From Pelargonium cotyledonis (Eukaryota > Streptophyta > Magnoliopsida > Geraniales > Geraniaceae), in assembly GCA_036897625.1 (NCBI GenBank), contig JAYMTA010000717.1:1-24942 (forward strand): DNA of 24,942 nucleotides, written 5' to 3'. The notes below the pieces were generated by a model that did not search any database, had not been told where the DNA came from, and saw nothing but the letters and a program-made list of their open reading frames with translations. This document shows, in pieces, positions 10,823-20,364 of the stretch (position 1 is its first letter; each line of letters starts with the position of its first letter). The position numbers and the translations under genes are program-made.

Positions 10823-13800
10823 TTAGTGTAGTTCTTCACCATCAAGCCACTTAAGAGTGGGCAAGGTCTTGACCAGGAGTAACTTAAATTTTTCATTGGC
10901 GATCACGTTCCCCACAATATGTAATTGTATCAATTCCATGCCTTTAAATATCATATAAGCTTCCCAGTGTTTTTTCATATTGACGCCATCGGCCACAACT
11001 TCATCACTACCCCAATCAACTTCTTCTGTATGAGATAAAGGAGAAGAGCACGAATACCTAGTTGTGTCGATAGAGTGTACGCCTATCTGATTGTGGGATA
11101 TATCCAACACTTTCAAAGACTTGATCAATCTCAGAGGGCCCAGAGAAGTGAAACTGCCTAGTTTGTTGTTACTCAAATTTAAGCAAGCGAGAAGCTGCAT
11201 AGCCTCCAATCCTGTCATGCCCCAATGTAACATACTTAGTTTCTTTCCAACAGTAAAACAAGTAAAGCATAAGCAACTAAAAGCAAATATATAAATACTG
11301 GAAAAACAAACACGAAAATATTGTGCTTCAGAGTTTGTCATGAATTCAAATCCATACTAAGCTTAAGCTGATAGGTGGAGTGCCCAACTTGTATATCAAG
11401 TGGCAACGTACTTCACATTCTTTCAATGTGAGATACACTAACACATACCAAGCTTTCCTTCAGAATCTTACACATTCCAGAAGGCGAAAACATGCCCTTG
11501 CAAGATAAACTTCTAAATAATGAAAATTTTATCTTGTTACAGTGTAATGTTCATATAATCCAGTGACCTCTAATGACAGCAAATTCATAATAGAAAAATA
11601 GAAGGGGTAAGTTCGTTTTAACAATGAGCAAATCAGTTAGTTGGAAGGAACATGTTGAGAGCTAGAAATTAGATATGACATTTTAGTATCAATCATCAAT
11701 CAAAGTAGTTTACCTTCAATTGATCGAAGTTCATTGTGGCTGAGGTCTAGCATTTGCACCCACAGTAATTTATCAATAGATCCCAGGCGAGACAGTGACA
11801 AGTTATTTAGCCTCAGTAGTAGAGGACTACTGATACTTGATGAACTTGAGTTTTGATAACAAAAGCAGTGCTTCTGCAAAGACTCCCTACTGGATGTCAC
11901 CTACAAAGTCAACAAAGTACAATTTCTGAGTATGTTTAAGACATTTATAGTTAACATCATAACATTACAGCCAGAGTTTCGAAAAATTATGTCATCAACA
12001 TCAACACATTTTCCAATACTAACTGAAAGGCTACAAGACCATGAACAAACACAAAATGTAACTTGTAACTTAGGCAAGCATCAAATTGTTGCTCTTGACC
12101 AAAATCATTAAAACCAAATAGTGATAGAATCCCTAGAAAATATTTATATAGGAGTGTATTCCACCAAACACAATACATGATAAACTAAAAATAGTATCTT
12201 AGACACTAGTGTAATATAATGTAACAAATTGTCTTGTGCATTCTATAGAATGAAAAAGAAAAGCAATTAGTATGACTAAATAGACAAGTCCCAAAATGTG
12301 CAGAAATACCAAGACACACACAGTCTCACACGCATAAAGCATCAATATTAAGGCCAGAGCTAGAAGGGTACACTCCTTATAAAGCAATACTAGAGAGAAG
12401 AGAAAACCACCTGCTGCAATAAAACTTGGCTGTGTTCATCCTTGTAGTATTGAGAATGTGGTGGGTCAAACTTCATTAGATCATTATACAGTTTGAGAAC
12501 TTCTTCAGAATGGAGAATTTTTTCAGAAGATGGTGACAGTATTGCATCATGAGCAGTCAACAGTCTTGCAAGTGTAAGCTTTAAAATTTTACTGCAATAA
12601 TAAGAATAAATATAAGTCGTTCAGTTAACGGTATAGTTCCTGTACAGTTTGAACATAATAGCAAATGGATTGAACTCACTACTCTGTCTCTGGGAACAAT
12701 TCCTGGATGAGAGCTATCTCATTAGCTATGGTTTTCACATGCCACTGTGAAGCTGTTGCCTCATCCTTATCATCTTTGTTAATACTTAATTCATCAAAAG
12801 AAACAGTTGGTATTAGTTCTTCCAATTGTGTTCCACAAATATGAAACTTTTCATCATCCCATGATAGGATTTTTCCTATCGGTCCTTCAGATGGCTTCTT
12901 TTCGATGGGTTGTACACAAACTGTAAATGTAAATCGAGTAGGATGGCTACAATGAAAACCATTTGAAGAAACAATGCCCTCAGAATGTCCAAGCCTAACC
13001 TCTACCTTGTACGTTTTCGGAGAATGAAGCTCTCTGGCACCAAAACTTAGATGTGTAACCCAAACTTGGGCAGTCAATGAGTTATTTAATGAAAGAGGTT
13101 TCCAGATCAGATCTTTGTTTGAATTCAATGCAGAGTCAACGGTAACTGTGGATGAGCTTACCCCTTCAACAGCTTGATTAAAATAAAGAATAAGAGGAAT
13201 TTTTAACGAATCGGAATGAAAAGTGGCAGATGGAAAGCCACCCAGGCAATTATCCTCTGAAAGTATGATATCACTACCAGGAGCAGGCCAAGAAGAAACA
13301 AGCAGAGGAGCATAAGCTTTTACCGTTTGATCAATAAGCCACAAATGATAAAACCATCCACTTTGATCATCCGGGTCTGTAAAAAGCGCATTGTGTACTA
13401 GATCATACTCTTCAGACACAATGTTTTCTTTTGGAAAAAATCCTTGAACCTTCTTCTTCATCAATTTAGTCAGAAGAATGCTGCAAAAGCGACTTGGTAG
13501 ATAAGGAAAACATAGTAACAAGTAGGAGTAGCAAAAAGTGAAACGTATATTGTAATCCATGCATCCCAAAATGGATGTCCACTTTCCTATTTTTGTAGAA
13601 ACTAAGGACAAGTTAGTCAGAGTTAGGCTTTCTCCTTACACTCATGTGCTTTTATTGTAATTGTAAAAAACTCAAGAGGTTTAAATAGCTTATATTATGG
13701 ATATTGTTGGTAATTCATGCATAACTAGCTAACCAAGAAAGGAAAGTGGACGCTTATTTTGGGGACAATTTTTAGAGAAAGTGGAATATAATATCGTACA

Positions 13801-15438
13801 ACATGCATAGAGGAATCAAGGAATTTTGAGAAAGAAAAGTGAAAATGAAAAGAAAGAAAGTAGACATATAAATGCAAATGCAAATGCAAATAGAACAGAT
13901 TGAAAAGAGAAAAAGGATTGTGCCTATATTCAGATACTCAAAAGATATGAAGAGGCTAAGGCGTCTTCCATCATGTCCTGACACATACGCACTTGAGGTA
14001 AAATGACATGCCATAATATTTGCATATTTCAAGAAGTGTTGTACAAAAATCCTAATACATGTTTAACACCAGCACAAGTCAATCATAATTAATAAGTATA
14101 CCAAGAATTTATAAAGAATTTATGAAGGTTTATAAGACGTGGGCCATCAACAAATAGTAATTGAATAGTATTCTTATATGAACAAATAAATTACGACTTT
14201 AGAAACAACCACTCAAATAAAGAGATGCTCTCTTTATGAGTAACCAAAACCATATTGTCCATTTAAATTGATTTATCATCATTAGGTGTTATTAGGTACA
14301 TGAAGCTCAAGTAGCAAGGCCAAGATTGACACCCTGAGCAAATTAGTAGTAATATAGTTTTTTTTTTTTTTTTTTTTTTTTTTTGGAAGGGTGGATGTAT
14401 TATAGTTTAATGTGCTTGATCAATAAATAATTGGATATCCATTTCAAATATAACATTAGTAAACAAAGCTATACCTACGATTGTGCCAGGCAGAATAATT
14501 GCTAAAATTTGTTTCTATCATATTTGTTGTATACTTCAACTCATCCTCCTCTGATCTGTTCATCAGCTCTGCCACAAATCTGAACATCATATCCCAAAAA
14601 TAAATAAAATTTAAATTAAAGAAGATAGTGAAATTGCACAAAATTCAAAATTAGAAGTTCCAAGAGAAAGGTTGGGTCATCACCTGCGGTAATTCCATGC
14701 ATGAAAATTCCGAGAATCCATCTTCTGGAACAAATCCAGAAGCCGTAACTCGTGATCTATTGATGAATGCCCCTTGCTTAGCACCCATTTCCGATGATGC
14801 CAAGCACCATATGACTTGGGATTTTGCCTCAATGCAGTCTCAACCTACACACAATCCATCATTTCACTAAAATACCAAAAGGGTAGTAAATCAATTAGCC
14901 AAACGAACAATAAAGCGGAGCTAGAAACCACAGACTAGGGCTTATATTACCTAAATTGCCAAATCAAATCAAAACAAAAAATAATCCTCCAAAATCTTTT
15001 CTAAAACCAAGCATAATATACACAACCCAGATAACCTAAATAGAAGCTTACAAGAGCAAGTTCTTGATCGACAATAGATTTGACAGCTTCAGGAGTAGAA
15101 TCGGAGCTAGCGAGGTTGTACTGGACCGCGAGCTTCCTGTAATTCCAAGCCGTGTAGGCTTCGGGATTGGTTTCCAGAAGCTTGGCGCTCACCTTAAGCG
15201 CTTCCTCAGTGTAACTGAAAACTTGAAGAGAGGAGAGTGAAGAACAAGCGTTTGGATCGTGGAAAAACGAGAGAAGAAATCAAAGAAGAAGAAAAAGTAG
15301 AAGAAGAGATGAGAGAAAATACGTATTGTTGTGATGAAGGGAGAGGAATTGGGACTGGAGAGAACGAAGTTTAGCAGCTTTGGCCGCTGAAGCAGCCAAG
15401 TCCTCAGGTTTCGACGCTTTGCGAGGCCTCCCGTGCAT
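10823..15438 (-). CDS. RGTA: Rab geranylgeranyltransferase (GGTase-II) subunit alpha, eight exons, 700 aa
   Basis: Exons on the minus strand: 15438-15323, 15214-15052, 14844-14684, 14579-14475, 13480-12680, 12591-12411, 11900-11714 and 11211-10823. All introns are GT-AG and the total of 2103 bases gives 700 residues. Five prenyltransferase-alpha repeats are visible: NPEAYTAWNYRK (55-66), NPKSYGAWHHRKW (101-113), DSRNFHAWNYRR (136-147), NFSNYSAWHNR (171-181) and TDPDDQSGWFYHLWLI (216-231). Residues about 240-440 correspond to the insert domain, and residues about 537-625 hold leucine-rich repeats such as MLDLSHNEL, CLNLSNNKL and VLDISHNQI. The alpha subunit pairs with a beta subunit to attach geranylgeranyl groups to C-terminal cysteines of Rab GTPases presented by escort protein, in the cytosol. 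Length and layout fit plant homologues. Intron 4 (13481-14474) is the longest and contains a MITE and a 27-T run. No defect seen. Confidence 0.95.
13565..13763. mobile_element. Stowaway-like MITE (Tc1/mariner type) in intron 4 of the prenyltransferase gene
   Basis: The arms are 13565-13588 (CCCAAAATGGATGTCCACTT, then TCCT) and 13740-13763, whose complement reads CCCAAAATAAGCGTCCACTT, then TCCT. They match at 20 of 24 positions. Plant Stowaway elements carry CTCCCTCCGTCCCAAAATAAGTGTCCACTTT-type ends, of which the CCCAAAATAAG-GTCCACTTT part is clearly present here. The outermost CTCCCTCCGT is degenerate on both sides, and the TA target duplication cannot be assigned. The element lies about 80 bases from the exon 5 acceptor and leaves that splice site intact. 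Confidence 0.65.
14358..14384. repeat. Homopolymer run of 27 T
   Basis: Twenty-seven uninterrupted T in intron 4 (27 A in the sense strand of the gene). It could be a retroposon tail, but no flanking duplication was found. It is close to the exon 4 donor (14474) and likely variable in length. Confidence 0.9.
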
Positions 15439-15486
15439 TTTGCTACAAGTCTAGATAGATACAACACTGGAAGAGACTTCACTTCC

Positions 15487-15494
15487 TATATATA
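15487..15494 (-). promoter_or_regulatory. TATA box of the prenyltransferase gene
   Basis: TATATATA within the palindrome CCTATATATAGG, about 50 bases upstream of the start codon (15438-15436). A TATA box here predicts transcription from about 15460 and a short leader of 20-25 bases. Confidence 0.55.
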
Positions 15495-15499
15495 GGTCC

Positions 15500-16258
15500 C
15501 TTGTTGCCAGCAACTTGAACCTGTTGAATTTTCAATTGGGGTAATTACAAAATAAATCCCTCATATATTGCCCACAAACATTTAATTCTCCTTAAGATTT
15601 TTTCATGACATTTCACAGCCCTAAGTTTATATACCGCAATCTGTTAGTATATCCGTTAACATAAATTATAAATTTACTACATTACCCTTTTCACACTTAG
15701 AATTTACATACAGTGCCAATAATTACATTGTTTTATCGTGTCATTATCTTTTTATGATTTTCTCTTATGATTAAAACTAGGACTAACTTCACGTAAATAC
15801 CCTAAACTATACACCTTTTTCATTTAGATGCACTTAAATTTTTTTCACATCAACTAACTCCCCATAGTTTCAAAAATCAAAACTGTTAGTTGAAATTAAC
15901 TGAAAGCTACCTCTTTTATCATGTACAAAGCTCGTGATGAGCTAATTCTATATAATACCAAAAATACTCATGCTATCATGATAACTATCCCCACTTGTTT
16001 TTGGTTCTTCTGGTTCTTGTCTTCTTGATAAAATTTTTTTTATCAACAATACAAACACATACCAAATTCTTAAAATGAAACAAGACAAAATTTATTGGTT
16101 CTTCATGTTATTCAACATGCTGGAAAACTAAAGAGGTAGAAGATTCTGGCCGCTTGAGTTCTCCGGCCAGTGACTACAAATTTTCAAAAAACATATAAAT
16201 TGGATCATCACTTCTACAAACCTAAAAGAAAAAACTCAACTACTCTAGAAATAACCTT
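15500..16258. other. Upstream region of the prenyltransferase gene, no gene seen
   Basis: AT-rich DNA without a supported coding region. Phrases such as GTAAATACCCTAAACTATAC near 15796 resemble terminal sequences of plant non-autonomous transposons, but no partner end was found. Confidence 0.4.
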
Positions 16259-16591
16259 CGTGAGTCAAAACTAGTGGACTCGACTTTTACGTGCCAAACT
16301 AGTATTGAAACGGATTTCGCGACTCAAAACTAGTTTGGCACGTAACGGATTTCGTGACTCAAAACTAGTGGACCCGTCGTTGACAAGTCCAAACTAGTCT
16401 GGATATGACTTTCATGAGTCAAAACTAGTGGACCTGATTTTGACGAGTCCAAACTAGTCTTGAAACCGCCTTTGTGAGTCAAAACTAGTTGACTTGACTT
16501 TTACATGTCAAACTAGTATTAAAACAGAATTCGTGTTTCAAAACTAGTATTAAATCTAGTTGACTCGACTTTTACATGTCAAACTAGTATC
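16259..16591. repeat. Minisatellite of about 59 bp unit, six copies, each built around ACTAGT
   Basis: Units begin at 16259, 16318, 16353, 16412, 16473 and 16532, with lengths near 59, 35, 59, 61, 59 and 60. The consensus alternates a CGTGAGTCAAAACTAGTGGA block with a GACTTTTACGTGCCAAACTA block ending in GT. I count eleven ACTAGT hexamers in 333 bases. The second unit is shortened and carries TTTGGCACGTAA, the reverse complement of the TTACGTGCCAAA of its neighbour, so a small inversion or palindromic switch is present. No reading frame runs through the array. Confidence 0.85.
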
Positions 16592-17968
16592 AGTGACACA
16601 AGAGTCCTCTTTATCCTTCTCCTCTGCTTATTATGGTATCATGATGTTGAAAAGGGTTTTTGGTTTAGGTTTGGGGCTAAAGGATAAATTGAATAGTCAG
16701 ACTAAGATTAGTTGGACAAGTTCATGAATCTTCAAAACACTCTGATTAGTTGTAAGCAAATTTTGAATACTAACGTTTAGTGATTACTGGTATGAAGAAA
16801 AAAAAAGAAGCTTTTGCTACCTTTCTTGATCTGAAAACTTGTTTGAATGCAACCTCTTTTAGAAATGTTGGGCAAAGGCTATAGCTATGCTAGCAATCTA
16901 CTTAGTCTAAACAAAAGGCCTATGGCATGATTTACTGGAAATTGCATGTTTATCAGCAAACAAAAATGACAAAGCAGTGGCCAAATTGATAGAAATAGCA
17001 ATAATGTTCTGCAGTCAGCTATAGTCAGCTAAGATCAGCAGTGTACTGTACATCACCACGAAAACGAACAACACTAGCATGACTTGTGGTGACAGCAAAA
17101 TGCAACACTAACATGGGTTGTTTGATATGATACATAATTGAATAGAAAACAAGAAAGCATAGACTAAAAACTGATACACCAGTCGATCAAAGAGAGAACA
17201 CAAACCAAAACCAAAACCAAAACCAAAACACAGACTAATACAAAGCAGCCAAAATCAACTTAAACCCCAAAATCAAGAGAAACCCTAAAATTGAATACCC
17301 AAAATCTTACCTCAAATCTGAGAGTGAGTTGGATATAGTTGCTGGAAATCAAATGGTCACTGTAGGAGGCAGTTCTGCAATAAAAAAAAAATTAAAATAT
17401 ATATGTATATATATATATATATTCAATGGTGAGAGACCATGATTACGCGTTCGACAGAGAGATCAATCGGGAAAGAGAGATAACCAACCGTACGGTGACT
17501 GTGAGAGACCATTATTTGAGATTTACTAGTGTTTCACTTATTAGTATATTATTTTTGACTCCTAGCTCTCGTTAACTTATCTTTCTCAATATTTATGAAT
17601 ATGAAAAAAAAAAAGTTTAAGAACACATACATAAATATTCATTTAAATATAGTTGACAATATGGATCTAACCTGATTCAAAGTTGGTTGGGTCGTGTTTG
17701 TCTTGTAAAGTTTCGGATTGATTGGAATTGGAAGTGTGTCGAATAACTTGCGGAATCGATGTATTTATGCCTAAAACTTGAAACCAATCTGATCTTAACA
17801 CGGCCTACCCGAAAACTCAATAGGGACGGGGCAGAGTTCGACAACTCGAACCCGATCCAACCCGAAATATGCCAGCTTTGCATTTAATGAAACTCTGGCA
17901 ACCATGAGAATAGGCATGTGAACCATTCAATGACGAAAAATTAGAGTTATATGGTTTTGTCTCTCCAA
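16592..17968. other. Intergenic DNA with simple repeats
   Basis: No gene seen. A CCAAAA-type hexamer repeat lies at about 17202-17230 and a TA-rich microsatellite at about 17396-17421. The stretch 17660-17890 contains GGTTGGGTCGTG and, further on, CCCGATCCAACCCG, which look like the opposed ends of a degraded non-autonomous DNA element, but the edges cannot be defined. Confidence 0.45.
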
Positions 17969-17990
17969 CACTGATAATGTATATATATTT

Positions 17991-19248
17991 TTTAGCGGGA
18001 AATGAAATCACTATTCATTTGACGAGTCCAAAACTAGGGAGGGAAACAAAAACAAAACAAAAGCCAACTAACTGTAAAATCGATGAAAACCGTCCTCCCC
18101 CGAACTAAGATTCCTTGTACCGAACGAGAGCAAGGGCACTGGCCTAGCCTCCCCCTCACACTGTCGGAACCAAGGCCGGACCATACAGTAAGTCAAGGCA
18201 ACGTGCATGCTACGAACCCCACGCCACCTTCCAACAGCCTCTAGCCAACTGTAGGTCCCGGTGAGGCCCCCGCGGTCGCGAATCCCTTGCTCATCTCCTC
18301 TTCCACCCCCGTTGTTCTCTTCCGCTGGAAGGCGGCCCCCACCTTCTTGCTTCCGATGTCCTTGCATATCTTACCAGACCTCGCCCCTTCTAGCTCGATC
18401 ATAATCAGCATGTTATCTGACGCACTATACGTTTGGTTCACGACCCTCCAACGCCCAAACCTTTCGATCCATGATTCTGAACCAAGAGCCCTATCCAGCC
18501 TTTCCTCCACTTGCCTATCCTCCCCCAAGCCATTTTGCCAAGTGAAACTGCCCCCTCCGCACCTAAATCGAACAAGCCCGCATCCACTATCGCCTGCGTG
18601 AATCCATCTGTGAACCTTGGTGGCACTGGAGCACCACCCTTCTTCTCGTGGTTAGAAATAATAACCTTAAAATCTCTCGCATAAAGCCATGGGAGATTCG
18701 ATCTGGAAGCCAACTGTCCCAGGAACCCCCATGATTCAATCTTTTTGCCCCTGTCCGGGTCACCGTAGAAACCAGTGAACCTCCACTCTCCCCACTCCCC
18801 GGAATTCACCACAACATCGATGAAATGTTCAGAACTTCCGAGAAGACTTACACATCCCTTGTCCTTCCAGAAAAGTGCTAAACTGGCACTCATGTCTTGG
18901 CTATCCACTACGTAGCAACCAGCCATGCCCAAGCGACTTCCTAAGTAATCCAACTGCTCCCTTGTCTGCTTCGTCTCGCTAAGAAACACGAACCCCCGCC
19001 GTCGTGTGCGAATGAGATCCCTGAGGTCACGAACTGTCCTTCCGTCGCAGACCCCCCGACAATTCCAACACAACACACCCATCTTCGCTATCAGTTTTCG
19101 CGTTGTATTGTCGCATCTACGTCCCCAACCTCCTGTTGTCCTTTCTGTCAGCTTACCCAATCACCCACAGTCTCACACTGTCGTCACAATGCAAACTCTA
19201 GCCGTCAAAAGACGTAGGTCGCACCACGGCGAGAGAGACCTTTTTTTG
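17991..19248 (-). mobile_element. LINE retrotransposon copy, internally shortened and decayed
   Basis: In minus-strand sense the element runs from 19248 (5' side) to 17991, where CCCGCTAAAAAATATATATA forms an A-rich tail. CACTGATA followed by AT-rich text occurs at both edges (17969-17976 and 19249-19256), consistent with an imperfect target-site duplication. The 5' half encodes an endonuclease domain (see pseudogene). The 3' part near 18150 shares the TGAGGGGGA-GGCT region with the LINE-type copy at 5804-6494. The whole copy is about 1.26 kb and has no reverse transcriptase or RNase H region, so a large internal segment is missing. GC content is visibly higher than in the flanks. Confidence 0.7.
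18241..19082 (-). pseudogene. Decayed LINE ORF2 endonuclease domain (APE-like)
   Basis: From ATG at 19082 the frame reads MGVLCWNCRGVCDGRTVRDL, later FVFLSETKQT, WRFTGFYG and YARDFKVIISNHEKKGG. These match the order WNxRG, ETK, GxYG and GDFNxI of plant LINE endonucleases. Near 18550 the family pattern (FTWQNGL, ERLDRAL) jumps to another frame, which shows a frameshift. Key positions are altered: the DFN motif reads DFK, and the terminal SDH reads SDN (18412-18420), removing the usual catalytic asparagine and histidine. The coding similarity fades after 18400 and no reverse transcriptase follows. It is a dead copy. Plus-strand open frames here are shadows. Confidence 0.75.
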
Positions 19249-19256
19249 CACTGATA

Positions 19257-20364
19257 CTATATTTTAGTTTATCTCATAATTAAAGATTATTTTGTACTAA
19301 TAAAAAAAAGTTGTCTTGTTTGAGTCATTATAAATCAATTTTGTTTATTAATTAAAATCACTCAACTATGGCTAATTCATAGTGTCACTTTTTACAAACA
19401 AAATTAAGTGGTTTTTTACCTTTTTTTTTTAATTCAATGGTGACCTTAATGCCGCAGTTTAAAAAAAAATCAAAAAGAATATTTTATTTTGAGTAATGTA
19501 AAAATTAATCTCTATGAAAAAAAGACGATAAACAACATTACATAAGCGAATTGAAAATGTTTGTATCTTACATGATTCTTCCTTCATGTGTAGCGATTTC
19601 AATCAGAAGTTGTTTATGACGTCCATGACTTAGCGCAGTTAGGACTTCAAAGATTTTTTAAGGCATGTACCTATTTGGGCGGCCGGCAATAAAAAAGAAA
19701 AAAGAAAAGAACACTACATTACACACTTCAAGTGACTATAACTAACTATATTGTTTCGAAAATATTGCCACTAATTTTATGTTTAGCTAACAAATTGACA
19801 AGAAAAGAAATAAACACTCGTTTTAAGTTGGAAATAGTACCTTATTAAATTTAGTCACTAGCCATCGTGACATTGATACTAATCATATTAAAATGATAAG
19901 TTATCAAGAAAAGGAAAATAACTGCAAACCAACCTATCACAAATATAATTGACAAAAAAGGGTTGCATTACCATCTCCTCTCATCTGATGTGCACAGTGC
20001 ACATAATAAAATTTTAAATCTCTTATACAAAGTAGATTAGAAAAATGCATACACACTAACTTTTAACCTAATACAATTCATTATTCTAGTTCTAATTCAT
20101 CAACAAAGATACAGTTTGTAATAATAACACATAAGGGAGCATGCTTGAACTTCACCAGTAGAAAATGCACTCTCCAAGTCATCAACTACAAAAAGAATAC
20201 TCTAAACTGAACAGCCACAACATGATTGGTCAAACACTTAGCTATACAAAAGATGTACATTACAATTGGGTTGGCACGGAGAATGTTAAAGGGGTTAGAG
20301 CGGTTAAACTTCTCTGTTGGCTCGTCCGGACATCTCATACTTGTTATTCCCATTTTCAGTCCAA
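19257..20364. other. Intergenic AT-rich DNA between the LINE copy and the sororin-like gene
   Basis: No supported coding sequence, RNA gene or transposon end. The last few hundred bases (about 20100-20364) should include the 3' UTR of the minus-strand gene that ends at 20365; no single polyadenylation signal stands out. Confidence 0.45.

Noticed and set aside
12679-13611. Taking the long minus-strand open frame as a separate gene with its start at 13611
   Set aside because: Positions 12680-13480 are exon 5 of the prenyltransferase gene; the additional 130 bases are intron and include one arm of the MITE.
18287-18601. Plus-strand open frame of 104 codons with a proline/serine-rich protein
   Set aside because: It is the complement of the minus-strand LINE endonuclease region, whose motifs are recognisable, and it has no family signature of its own.
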